Assembly (NCBI RefSeq): GCF_006007885.1
Contig: NZ_VCRO01000002.1
Coordinates: forward strand, 62,001-126,000
Direction: 5' to 3'
Length of the DNA: 64,000 nucleotides
Source: Alteribacter natronophilus
Lineage (GTDB): Bacteria; Bacillota; Bacilli; Bacillales; Salisediminibacteriaceae
A program made the translations under genes and the position numbers. Each line of letters opens with the position of its first letter. Within the stretch, counting starts at the first letter, position 1. Shown one piece after another: positions 25,957 through 34,439 of the stretch. Below the pieces are notes generated by a model. It searched no databases, was not told the DNA's origin, and saw only the letters and a program-made list of their open reading frames with translations.

Positions 25957-26187
25957 GGCTGGGTTCGTGTAAATTGCTGCCATTCCCCAAATTAATTATG
26001 AAGCGAAAGGCGGCGACTCCAGCGGGAAAAGCAACGACTGAAGACCCCGCAGGGTGGTTTTCCCGAGGAGGCTGAAGCGTTGCCCGCGGCATAGAAGACA
26101 CCGTGAAGCATGAACGGATGTCGCACTTGTGCCTGTGGTGAAAGCGTCCGCCTGCAGCGGAATAAAACAATCTTTCCGAAAACAGGT
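25957..26187. repeat. MITE-like repeat, copy with module A, between duplicated terminators
   Basis: The left end GCTGGGTTCGTGTAAATTGCTG and right end AACAATCTTTCCGAAAACAG are imperfect inverted repeats of each other and match the ends of copies at 47688, 58048 and 62699. The core has the blocks GGCGGCGACTCC, GAAGACCCCGCAGGG, CCCGAGGAGGCTGA and GCCCGCGG, then a 51-bp module (26090-26140) and AAAGCGTCCGCCTGCAGCGG. Non-coding. Very similar hairpins bracket the element on both sides. Confidence 0.7.
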
Positions 26188-26199
26188 TTTATAACAGGA

Positions 26200-26236
26200 A
26201 AAGACCGGTCCGTCAGAAACGGATGCCGGTCTTTTC
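26200..26236. terminator. Terminator, second copy
   Basis: Near-identical to 25914-25954 and symmetrical, so it can serve the leftward channel gene ending at 26259. Confidence 0.75.
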
Positions 26237-26258
26237 TTAATTGCTGGATATTACTTTT

Positions 26259-27626
26259 TTATACTCTTGGACCTCCTGGGCCTCCTGGGCTTGCCGGACC
26301 TCCTGGGCCTGTCGGACCGCCTGGATCGTTATTTCCAGGTCCTGCATCAGATCCTGAAGAATTCGTATCCCGCTGGATTTTACGTTCGAATCTATCCAGG
26401 TTGCGCTTGGCAAATTCCCGTCCGCCAATACCGAAGGAAATCGCGAAAGCGATACTCAGACCACCGAGAATGAGAAGGAAGCCGATATTGACGATCGTTG
26501 ACGCGAAACCGAGCTGATCAAGCGCCATAAAGATTGCAAATGTAATAATGATATATTTAACCACCGCTCCGGAAAACGGACTGTTCGTATACTTACGGAT
26601 GACACTCTGAAGCAGTGTACCTCCAAGGTAGGCAAGACCAAGGATCAGAAGGGCACTGATCAGAAGCGGCAGATAAATAATAATGGCATTTCCGATCTGA
26701 TTAAGGACGTTCAGCTGCAGCACATTCAGTGCTTCCACAGTAAAGAAGAGCACGATGAGCACTTTTACGACTTGACCGATGATGGTGGCCAGGTCAAAAC
26801 GGCTGTCCTCTGGACGGCTTACTCCGACAAAATCATAAACGGAATTAATGCCTGTCCGGTGAAGAAGGCCGGTAAGCAGCTGCGAAATGAATTTGGCCAG
26901 ATAATACCCGATCAGGACGAGAATGATCGCCACAAACACGTTCGGGATCATCAGAAGCACCGTATTCAGGACGTTTATTACAGGCTCGGATACCGTCTCG
27001 ATATTAAGGGTTTCAAGAGCCACGGTAATAATCGGGATCAGAATAATAACAAACACAACGTTAGCAAGGACGCTGGCCAGGGTGTTTTTATTGACCGCCG
27101 GCTGGGTCCCTGTCCCGGACTCAGGGGGACCTTCCGCACTGCTTCTGTGACCGAGACGGTCGAACCAGTGGTCGATTTTCAGGCTCGTAAGCATGTTCTC
27201 CACGAGATTGCGAACGAGGCGCGCAATAAAGAAACCGATGACCAGAATAAGCGCAGCTGCAAATATATTAGGCAGAAACGCAAGGAACTGCTCTACCATA
27301 TTTGTGATCGGCTGGGCCACGGATTCCATGTTCAGCGCATCAAGAATACTTGGCAGGAAGAGAATGAAAATCAGGAAGTAAAGGATACTTCCGATTGATT
27401 TCAGAATACTTTTCCCCTGTTCTTCACTGGAGGCAACCCGGGCTTTTACGAGCCCCCTGTGGGCACCGAGTTTTGTAAAACCTTTTACAATTACATTTTT
27501 TACAACTGCTGCAACAATAAAAGCGAGAAGCAGTAGCAAAAGGGCAACAATGACGTTCGGAATAGCTTCAATCAGCGAATTCAGTGCAGATTGAAGGCTG
27601 TTAGCTGCATCGTTCAATGGAATCAC
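26259..27626 (-). CDS. Mechanosensitive-channel-like TM-helix-repeat protein with collagen-like tail
   Basis: 455 residues. It has repeated hydrophobic helices of the PNVIVALLLLLLAFIVA / PNIFAAALILVIGFFIARLVRN / PNVFVAIILVLIGYYLAKF type, the conserved TM-helix repeat of CmpX/YnaI-related proteins, ending with GGLSIAFAISFGIGGREFAKR. The last ~30 residues are GPGNNDPGGPTGPGGPASPG-like, i.e. G-P-rich collagen-like triplets. It is thought to form pores that protect against osmotic shock or organise the membrane (inference). Weak upstream site; a single gene with a bidirectional terminator behind it. Confidence 0.82.
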   Translation of the reverse strand: MIPLNDAANSLQSALNSLIEAIPNVIVALLLLLLAFIVAAVVKNVIVKGFTKLGAHRGLVKARVASSEEQGKSILKSIGSILYFLIFILFLPSILDALNMESVAQPITNMVEQFLAFLPNIFAAALILVIGFFIARLVRNLVENMLTSLKIDHWFDRLGHRSSAEGPPESGTGTQPAVNKNTLASVLANVVFVIILIPIITVALETLNIETVSEPVINVLNTVLLMIPNVFVAIILVLIGYYLAKFISQLLTGLLHRTGINSVYDFVGVSRPEDSRFDLATIIGQVVKVLIVLFFTVEALNVLQLNVLNQIGNAIIIYLPLLISALLILGLAYLGGTLLQSVIRKYTNSPFSGAVVKYIIITFAIFMALDQLGFASTIVNIGFLLILGGLSIAFAISFGIGGREFAKRNLDRFERKIQRDTNSSGSDAGPGNNDPGGPTGPGGPASPGGPGGPRV

Positions 27627-27901
27627 TCCTTGTACAAGAATATAGTTCCCATTTCCTTTCTTTCGGGGGTGTAAACAGTATTCTGCAAAAATAAGGATTA
27701 TGATTTGGTTACAGTGGTGTTACAGGAGACATTGAGTGGGCATCCAGACAGAAAGTCAGTTATGAGGGGAGGGGGCGTCAAAGACGGGGCCGGGATGTTA
27801 TAATGAATTCATAGAAAAGAAGACCGGACTCCGTAACGCGCCTTATTATGTATGCGGTTACATTTCCGGTCTGAACAGCCGGAAAGAAAGGTGATTTATT
27901 A

Positions 27902-30253
27902 ATGGGGAAAACAAAGCATCAGGGGCCGATGAAGCTTCCGAAAACACCCGATCCAAAGCACTGGGTGAGCATGGTTCCGTTCGGACTTGGAAAAGTAAAG
28001 CCGAAGCATATCCGCGATACAGCCAAAGTCGTGTGGGAAAACAAGGATAACCTGCCCTACGCCACAAGAATCCTCACTCAGGGTGTGTGTGATGGATGCG
28101 CCCTCGGAGTGGCCGGTCTGTACGACCAGACCCTGAGCGGCCCGCACATCTGCACCACCCGTCTGAATGTGCTGCGTCTGAATACGATGCCGGCGATCAA
28201 GGATGACGTCCTGTTTCAGGATGTGGACGAGCTGAAGAAAATGAACAGTTCGGAGCTGCGCCAGCTCGGGAGAATTCCTTATCCGCTTTCCCGTAAACCG
28301 GGAGAAAAGAAGTTTAAGAGAATCACGTGGGACGAGGCGATGGACCGGATCGCAGGCAAGGTGAAGAAGATTAACCCGAAGCAGCTGAGTTTTTTCCTGA
28401 CGGCCCGCGGGATTACGAACGAATCCTACTATGTGGCGGCCAAAGCAGCCCGGTTTATCGGTACCAACAATATCGATAACGCGTCCCGGATCTGCCACTC
28501 TCCCAGTAAAACGGCACTTAAGCGCTCCCTCGGGATCGGTGCATCAAGCTGCAACTACCAGGACTGGATCGGCTCCGATGTGCTGATTTTCTGGGGCTCG
28601 GTGGCATCGAACAACCAGCCGGTATCAACGAAATACATGTATGCGGCGAAACGGAAGGGCACGAAAATCATCATGATCAACCCTTACCGGGAGCCGTCCA
28701 TGGATCACTACTGGATTCCGTCGGTTCCAGACAGCGCACTGTTCGGGACAAAGCTTGCGGACGACGTGTATCAGGTCAACATCGGTGGCGATATTGCCTT
28801 TATGAACGGTGTGATGAAACACTGGTTTGAGATGGAACGGGAAAACCCGGGATCTGCCATCGATCACCGTTTTGTCAAAGAGCATACAAACGGGTTAAGG
28901 CAGCTGAAAGCCCATGTTGAAAAGCAGGACTGGAAAAAACTCGAAGAATCGTCAGGTCTCTCAAAGGAACGGATGCTGGAATTTGCCCGCCTCCTAGCCG
29001 GTTCAAAGAGCGGAGTATTCGTCTGGTCCATGGGTCTTACCCAGCACCGGTTCGGGACGGACAACATTTCACAGGTGGCCAATCTTGCTATGCTCAGGGG
29101 CTTTCTCGGACGGGAAAACTGCGGCGTCATGCCGATCCGCGGTCACTCCGGCGTCCAGGGTTCCGGTGAGATGGGAGCGGATCCGTTCGTGCTTCCGGGC
29201 GGGGACTTTGATGAAACGAACCGGAAACGAATGCAGAAACTGTGGAAGTTCGACATTCCGAAATGGCAGGGGGACATTGTCGGCGTTTCCCTTGAGAACG
29301 CCATGCTTCCGGAGGATCACGAACGGAAACTGAAAGTCTTTTATACTTCCGGCGGAAATTTCCTTGAAACAATGCCGGATCCGGACTTTGTACGACAGTG
29401 CCTCGAAAACGTGGACATCCGGGTTCACCAGGATATAATTCTTAACACCTCAACGCTTGTGGATGCGAAGGAGGAAGTGATCGTCCTGCCGGCAGCCACC
29501 CGTTATGAGCAGAAGGGCGGCGGCACCTCAACGTCAACGGAGCGGATGGTCTACTTTTCTCCTGAAATTAAAGGGCACCGGATCGAAGAAGCCCGGGCGG
29601 AATGGGAGATTTACGTGGATCTGGCGAAACGGATTAAACCATACAAGGGCGAGCTGATCGATTTTCAGACCGGACAGGAGATTCGTGATGAAATCGCCAG
29701 AGCCCACCCGATGTACGACGGCATTCAGCATCTGAAGGAAAAAGGTGATGTGTTCCAGTGGGGCGGGGCCTGGCTTCTTGAAGACGGGATCTGCCCGACC
29801 GATGACGGGCGGGGGAATCTGCTTCCGATCGAACTCCCGGAGCTCAGAAAGCCGGAAGGCCACTTTTACGTGACGACCCGCAGAGGGAAACAGTTTAATT
29901 CCATGATCTATAAAGATACGGATCCGAATAACGAAGCGGACCGTTTTGATATTCTTATCAACGAGGAAGACTGCAGTGAGCTTGGAATCCGTGAAGGCGA
30001 GGCCATTGTGGCCTACAACAAGTTCGGTGTCTACCACGGCCGTGCGAAATTTGATGCAACAAAGAGAGGGAACATTCAGGTATACTGGCCGGAAGGAAAC
30101 GTCCTCATTCCAAAAGGGGTATATGAACAGTACGCAGGAATTCCGGAGTACAACACCGCTGTGGTGGTGGAGAAGGCCGAGACCTTCCATGCAAAAAAAG
30201 ATACAAAATACGTGGAGCGGCGAATCGAGGAGCTGGAAATGGAAACGAGCTGA
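27902..30253 (+). CDS. FdhF/YdeP-family molybdopterin oxidoreductase
   Basis: 783 residues. The N-terminal cluster-like region has GVCDGCALGVAG and HICTTRLN; the molybdopterin domains have ARGITNESYYVAAKAARFIG, CHSPSKTALKRSLG, and GSVASNNQPVSTKYMYAAKRKG; the C-terminal guanine-dinucleotide domain begins at LINEEDCSEL. Ordinary formate dehydrogenases have Sec or Cys as Mo ligand near RICH; here the position reads CHSPS, as in the YdeP branch, whose substrate is unsettled. AAAGAAAGG precedes the ATG, and a TATAAT at 27799-27804 may be its -10. It is followed by fdhD and moaA, which supply the sulfurated cofactor. Confidence 0.88.
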   Translation: MGKTKHQGPMKLPKTPDPKHWVSMVPFGLGKVKPKHIRDTAKVVWENKDNLPYATRILTQGVCDGCALGVAGLYDQTLSGPHICTTRLNVLRLNTMPAIKDDVLFQDVDELKKMNSSELRQLGRIPYPLSRKPGEKKFKRITWDEAMDRIAGKVKKINPKQLSFFLTARGITNESYYVAAKAARFIGTNNIDNASRICHSPSKTALKRSLGIGASSCNYQDWIGSDVLIFWGSVASNNQPVSTKYMYAAKRKGTKIIMINPYREPSMDHYWIPSVPDSALFGTKLADDVYQVNIGGDIAFMNGVMKHWFEMERENPGSAIDHRFVKEHTNGLRQLKAHVEKQDWKKLEESSGLSKERMLEFARLLAGSKSGVFVWSMGLTQHRFGTDNISQVANLAMLRGFLGRENCGVMPIRGHSGVQGSGEMGADPFVLPGGDFDETNRKRMQKLWKFDIPKWQGDIVGVSLENAMLPEDHERKLKVFYTSGGNFLETMPDPDFVRQCLENVDIRVHQDIILNTSTLVDAKEEVIVLPAATRYEQKGGGTSTSTERMVYFSPEIKGHRIEEARAEWEIYVDLAKRIKPYKGELIDFQTGQEIRDEIARAHPMYDGIQHLKEKGDVFQWGGAWLLEDGICPTDDGRGNLLPIELPELRKPEGHFYVTTRRGKQFNSMIYKDTDPNNEADRFDILINEEDCSELGIREGEAIVAYNKFGVYHGRAKFDATKRGNIQVYWPEGNVLIPKGVYEQYAGIPEYNTAVVVEKAETFHAKKDTKYVERRIEELEMETS

Positions 30254-30288
30254 TCACGCTGACCCGCTTTGAAGGAAGGAGACTGCCG

Positions 30289-31077
30289 ATGGACCGCGTC
30301 ATGAAAAAGCAGCCGATTCTCACATTTGAAAACGGCGGGTTTGAGAGAACAGAAGATCTGGTTGCAGAAGAATCGGCTGTTACTGTCCATGTCAACGGAG
30401 AGGAATTTGCCACAATGGTCTGTACACCGGTCCATGTGGAGGAGATGGTAACAGGGTTTCTCGCATCGGAGGGGCTCATCCGGCTTCCTGCAGACATCGA
30501 TGATCTTTCAGTGGACTCCGGTAAGGGATTTGCATACGTCACTCTGAAGAACCGGAAAATATCCTCGGCGGACTTCGGAACGAAGCGGGTAATTGGATCG
30601 TGCTGCGGTAAAAGCCGGCAGTTTTATTTCCACAACGACATGAAGACCGCGAAAACCGTCACTTCGAAACTGACGATTACGCCTGAACAGTGCATCGGTC
30701 TCATGAAAGAGATGCAGGCGGGCTCGTCCGACTTTCAGAAAACAGGCGGGCTGCATAATACGGCCCTCTGCTCGGCAGACGAGGTTCTTCTGTCGCGAAC
30801 CGATATTGGCCGCCACAACGCTCTTGATAAAATTTACGGCCATTGCCTGATGAACAGAGTCCCGGTGAGGGATAAAATCATCGCATTCAGCGGACGGATT
30901 TCATCGGAAGTACTTCTGAAAGTATCCAAGATCGGCTGCGGCATCCTGCTTTCAAAGTCTGCACCCACCTCTCTTGCCATCGCACTGGCAGAGGACCTGG
31001 GCATCACTGCTGTCGGGTTTATCAGGGGGAACCGGTTCAATGTTTATGCCCATCCCGAGCGGATCAGGCAGGAATGA
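30289..31077 (+). CDS. fdhD: Formate dehydrogenase accessory sulfurtransferase FdhD
   Basis: 262 residues. FdhD signatures: [19 protein letters not shown], the catalytic double cysteine in [34 protein letters not shown], and [16 protein letters not shown]. It passes sulfur from a cysteine desulfurase to the Mo cofactor of FdhF-type enzymes. The gene is 35 bp after the oxidoreductase with AAGGAAGGAG, in one operon. Confidence 0.95.
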   Translation: MDRVMKKQPILTFENGGFERTEDLVAEESAVTVHVNGEEFATMVCTPVHVEEMVTGFLASEGLIRLPADIDDLSVDSGKGFAYVTLKNRKISSADFGTKRVIGSCCGKSRQFYFHNDMKTAKTVTSKLTITPEQCIGLMKEMQAGSSDFQKTGGLHNTALCSADEVLLSRTDIGRHNALDKIYGHCLMNRVPVRDKIIAFSGRISSEVLLKVSKIGCGILLSKSAPTSLAIALAEDLGITAVGFIRGNRFNVYAHPERIRQE

Positions 31078-31130
31078 GAAGTGGCGGGAGTTATCAGCAT
31101 CCGCGTTCAGCGTGGAAAGGAGGAATCGTA

Positions 31131-32159
31131 ATGAAGCAGGAGCAGCAGGCATATGACGCGTTGTTTCGTCCTTTGAAAGATCTGCGGATTTCAGTGACAG
31201 ATCAGTGTAATTTCAGATGTTCCTACTGCATGCCGGCAGAAATTTTCGGCCCTGATTATCAATTTATGAAAGAAGATGAACTCCTTTCTTTTGATGAAAT
31301 CGTCCGCCTTGCCGGGCAGTTTGCCCGCCTTGGTGTCGAAAAAATCCGGATAACCGGCGGAGAACCGCTTTTGAGAAAAGGGCTGCCGGATTTAATCCGG
31401 AGTCTGAAGACGATTGACGGAATAAAGGATGTGGCGCTGACAACGAACGGCGTATATCTTGTCAGACAGGCGGAAGCTCTGAGAGAGGCGGGACTGGACC
31501 GGGTTAACGTTAGCCTGGACGCAATCGAGGACAGCGTGTTCAGAAAAATGAACGGCCGGAACGTCCCGGTAAAACCCGTGTTGAAAGGGATCCGGCGCGC
31601 ACAGGAAGCGGGACTTGAAGTAAAAGTGAACATGGTCGTGAAAAAGGGAGCCAACGAATCACAGATTGTCCCCATGGCCCGCTATTTCAAAGGCTCGAAT
31701 GTGATTCTCAGGTTCATAGAATTTATGGATGTAGGAAATACGAACGGATGGAAGTTTGACAGTGTTGTTTCCAAAAAAGAGATCGTAGACAGGATTGCTG
31801 AGGCCTTTCCCGTAGAGCCTGCAGGGGAAAATTACTACGGGGAAGTGGCTGACCGCTTTGTTTACAGTGACGGTGGCGGTGAGATCGGGGTGATCTCCTC
31901 GGTGTCCGATTCGTTCTGCTCCAGCTGCACCCGTGCAAGACTGTCAGCGGACGGAAAACTGTTCACATGCCTCTTTGCCGTAAAAGGGGAGGATATCCGT
32001 GCCAGGATCCGCTCTGGGATCGATGATCGTGAGCTTTATGATATGCTGGCTGATGTCTGGAAAAACAGGCATGACCGCTACTCGGATGAGCGGACAGAGG
32101 AGACGGTCAAAGAGAGGAAGAACGGCCGTAAAATTGAAATGTCCTATATTGGAGGATAA
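31131..32159 (+). CDS. moaA: GTP 3',8-cyclase MoaA (molybdenum cofactor synthesis)
   Basis: 342 residues from ATG 31131 (GAAAGGAGG upstream). Radical-SAM cluster CNFRCSYCM near the N-terminus, GGEPLL, and a second C-terminal 4Fe-4S site in [19 protein letters not shown]. It ends with IGG, the conserved Gly-Gly C-terminus needed for activity. It rearranges GTP on the way to cPMP. Third gene of the fdhF-fdhD-moaA operon. Confidence 0.96.
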   Translation: MKQEQQAYDALFRPLKDLRISVTDQCNFRCSYCMPAEIFGPDYQFMKEDELLSFDEIVRLAGQFARLGVEKIRITGGEPLLRKGLPDLIRSLKTIDGIKDVALTTNGVYLVRQAEALREAGLDRVNVSLDAIEDSVFRKMNGRNVPVKPVLKGIRRAQEAGLEVKVNMVVKKGANESQIVPMARYFKGSNVILRFIEFMDVGNTNGWKFDSVVSKKEIVDRIAEAFPVEPAGENYYGEVADRFVYSDGGGEIGVISSVSDSFCSSCTRARLSADGKLFTCLFAVKGEDIRARIRSGIDDRELYDMLADVWKNRHDRYSDERTEETVKERKNGRKIEMSYIGG

Positions 32160-32160
32160 A

Positions 32161-32198
32161 AAGACGTCCGGACCCGGAGAGAAGGGACCGGACGTCTT
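32161..32198 (+). terminator. Terminator of the fdhF-fdhD-moaA operon
   Basis: AAGACGTCCGG / CCGGACGTCTT, an 11-bp perfect stem directly after moaA; the tail is poor in T. Confidence 0.65.
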
Positions 32199-32247
32199 GG
32201 TTGTGAGTGAAAGGTAGTGCTCTGGATTTGTCGAAATGTGTCGCTTC

Positions 32248-32339
32248 GTCGATATCTTCCGATTGAAGGTCGATATGCAATCAGCGAAGGTTGATATTTC
32301 AGGTCGAAGGTCGATATCTGCCCAGCGTAGGTCGATCTC
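32248..32339. repeat. Five imperfect ~21-bp tandem units (GGTCGATAT)
   Basis: Units beginning CGTCGATAT, GGTCGATAT, GGTTGATAT, GGTCGATAT and GGTCGATCT at 32248, 32269, 32290, 32310 and 32331. The period is 20-21 bp, i.e. two helical turns, with several units preceded by GCGAA or similar. Located between converging moaA and the lipoprotein gene. Confidence 0.65.
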
Positions 32340-32379
32340 CTAAAACTTATACTGCTCCCCCTCCGGACAAGTTCAGAGT

Positions 32380-33240
32380 TCAGTCAGCTGTACGGACGGA
32401 TTGCATAACCTGCAGGAATTCAGCCAGCAGTTCGTCTGTTTGTTTCTCCCGTTCATATTGAAAATTCACGGTTACCATTCTGTTTTCCTCGATCCGGACA
32501 AGCGTGTGAAATACCGCTTCTTCTCCGAGCAGCTGATTAGGCACAGCCAGGTTTTCTCCCTCCACGTGGCCGGCTGTGTGAAGGTAAAAATCAAACGTGT
32601 CTGCAAGTTCCGGGTAGGAATCAAGGTCCACATCCTGGATGGTGAGATCGGCTTCGGACTTCTTCTTTTCGTTTTCCAGGGCGGCTGCCATTACAGAATC
32701 CCTGTCGCTTTCATCCAGCTCCTCCGCTGTAATTCGGGCAGTATGATGTCCGCCTCCGAGGATAAGAAGCGCCGGTTCGGCATCGAGCCGGTGGGGGAGG
32801 AATTCAGGCACGTTCATGATCAGGCCCGAGGCCGTCCGGGCTTCCTCAAGTTCAAATTCAAAAGCGGAGACGGCACCCGCATCTGGAAGTGCAGCCTCGA
32901 CTGCATCGGAGAGGGGGGCCTCTGCTACCACTGCTGGGTCTTCGGCTTCCTCCGCTTCCTGATCACTTTCACTGCTGTCAGCATCAGTTTCATTTTCAGC
33001 ATCATCACTGTAATTATAATCTTCTGTTGCGGTACTTTCTTCTCCGGCAGGCTCGGCTTCCTCTGTCTCACCCTCCTCCTGGAATGGTTTATCTTCCAAT
33101 TGCTCCGCATCCTTCTCAGTTCTGTGTTCACTCTCTCTTTCCGGTGCATCCTTGGCTGCACTGGACTCCTGAGCGCTGCAGCCGCCGAGCATTACCGCCG
33201 CAGCGAGTGTGGCAGCGGCCAGCTGTTTTTTCTGCTTCAT
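32380..33240 (-). CDS. Acidic lipoprotein of unknown function
   Basis: 286 residues. The signal peptide ends MLGGC (lipobox), so it is anchored to the outer face of the membrane. Residues ~25-105 are a very acidic linker (Glu/Asp over a third). The C-terminal ~180 residues form a folded domain (FEFELEEARTASGLIMNVPE, then LLILGGGHHTARI). The extreme acidity fits life in salt. No enzyme motif recognised. Confidence 0.75.
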   Translation of the reverse strand: MKQKKQLAAATLAAAVMLGGCSAQESSAAKDAPERESEHRTEKDAEQLEDKPFQEEGETEEAEPAGEESTATEDYNYSDDAENETDADSSESDQEAEEAEDPAVVAEAPLSDAVEAALPDAGAVSAFEFELEEARTASGLIMNVPEFLPHRLDAEPALLILGGGHHTARITAEELDESDRDSVMAAALENEKKKSEADLTIQDVDLDSYPELADTFDFYLHTAGHVEGENLAVPNQLLGEEAVFHTLVRIEENRMVTVNFQYEREKQTDELLAEFLQVMQSVRTAD

Positions 33241-33461
33241 CCTTTATTCGCTCCTGACATATGTAAGTAAAGTCAGTATAAATGTTACGCCAATGGCGGA
33301 TGCTGCCAACCGGTTTTCGCTAAAAAGTGACCATCGGACCTGATGAGTTTTCAGGGAATCCAACAATCAGACCGGAAAACTGGCATTCAATTAGCAGAAC
33401 ACGGACGAAAGTCAGTGTAGAAAGAGGGAGGGGAATCTAGTAAACTGGACTGAGAGCACTT

Positions 33462-33475
33462 TGAATGCGCTTACA
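33462..33475 (+). promoter_or_regulatory. Possible CcpA cre site
   Basis: TGAATGCGCTTACA differs at one position from the cre consensus (T at position 5). It lies 20 bp before the dioxygenase-like gene, between promoter and start, where CcpA would repress. Confidence 0.35.
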
Positions 33476-33495
33476 TTTAACGGAGGGATGCAGAC

Positions 33496-34194
33496 ATGGC
33501 GAAGACGGATTACGAAAAGTATATCAGGACGGATGAACTGCTCGATCTTCAGGTAACAGATGAGAAGGCGAGTTGCGAGGAGGAAATGACGTTTCAGGTG
33601 ATTCACCAGATCTCTGAACTGCATTTTAAATTAATTATTCAGTACATTCATCAGGCAGACAGCCACATGCGGGCAGGCGAATCAGAGCGTGCTGTGGAGA
33701 AGCTGAACAGAGTGAATATGCATCTTGAGCACCTGCCGCCTGTATTCGATATGGTGAAAGTAATCAGTCCCCGGGATTACCATACAATCCGCCTGGCTCT
33801 TGGAAGAGGGAGCGGCCAGGATTCCCCAGGGTTCAATGAAATTCTGCGGCTCGGCCCCACATTATGGGAGCCATTTGAAAGTCTTCTGAACGAAACGGGG
33901 TTGTCTCTCCTTGAGCTGCATGAAAAAAAGGCGGAGCATTTCGCTCTTTTCCAGCTGATGCAGACGCTGACCCGTTTCGATGAGTGTTTCCAGTCATTCC
34001 GCCATCAGCACATCCAACTCGTACGCCGGATGATCGGGCTTAATACTAAAAGCCTGAAAGGAGTACCGGCACAGATGCTTGAGCGCGGGGCAAAGTTTGA
34101 GTTTTATCCAAAACTGTGGCAGGCCGTAAGTGATCTTACTGATGCCACGGGAACGAGCTACGATCCCAAGCCTCTTCCGGACCGGGAAAAGTAA
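33496..34194 (+). CDS. Tryptophan 2,3-dioxygenase-like protein
   Basis: 232 residues. The start DYEKYIRTDELLDLQ, followed by TFQVIHQISELHFKLIIQYI, matches the TDO opening (Y-x-Y-x-x-L-L-x-L-Q ... F-x-x-x-H-Q-x-x-E-L-x-F-K). FRHQHIQLVRRMIGLNTKSL matches the heme-ligand His segment, but the usual GTGGSSG after RMIG is replaced. The protein is shorter than classic KynA (~280). It is probably a heme protein of the TDO/IDO superfamily; tryptophan as substrate is uncertain. No kyn genes nearby. Confidence 0.72.
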   Translation: MAKTDYEKYIRTDELLDLQVTDEKASCEEEMTFQVIHQISELHFKLIIQYIHQADSHMRAGESERAVEKLNRVNMHLEHLPPVFDMVKVISPRDYHTIRLALGRGSGQDSPGFNEILRLGPTLWEPFESLLNETGLSLLELHEKKAEHFALFQLMQTLTRFDECFQSFRHQHIQLVRRMIGLNTKSLKGVPAQMLERGAKFEFYPKLWQAVSDLTDATGTSYDPKPLPDREK

Positions 34195-34317
34195 CTACAG
34201 GTTACGGAGAAATCTGCCTGCAAAGCGTGGAAGATACAGGAGGATCTCAAGAATAAACGCGGCGAAATCCACTTTCATTGCCTGTTCGGCGGGGTCTTTT
34301 CGTTTGCGGTGTTTCAT
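34195..34317 (-). CDS. Small 40-residue hypothetical protein
   Basis: ATG at 34317 with GAGGAGGAG at proper spacing, stop TAG at 34195-34197. It begins MKHRKRKDPAEQAMKVDFAA and ends in an amphipathic hydrophobic helix with Arg residues (FILEILLYLPRFAGRFLRNL). The stop abuts the stop of the dioxygenase-like gene. A basic head and hydrophobic tail suggest a membrane-associated small protein. No family recognised. Confidence 0.5.
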   Translation of the reverse strand: MKHRKRKDPAEQAMKVDFAAFILEILLYLPRFAGRFLRNL

Positions 34318-34387
34318 ACAGTCTCCTCCTCGGACAAAAGGTTTCGTTTCCAGTACTTACGGATTGAGAGCATTTCAGGTTTCAAGG

Positions 34388-34420
34388 CAAAGACACCCAC
34401 GCATGTGCGGGGTGTCTTTG
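34388..34420. terminator. Terminator between the small ORF and the Rieske oxidoreductase
   Basis: CAAAGACACCC / GGGTGTCTTTG stem. Confidence 0.7.
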
Positions 34421-34439
34421 CATGTCAAAGCATAGTTTT

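Noticed and set aside
29534-30190. 218-codon open frame antisense to the molybdoenzyme
   Set aside because: Shadow of a well-conserved coding region.
32401-33270. 289-codon open frame antisense to the lipoprotein
   Set aside because: Phe/Cys-rich translation mirrors the Glu/Asp codons of the acidic lipoprotein, which has a proper lipobox and start.
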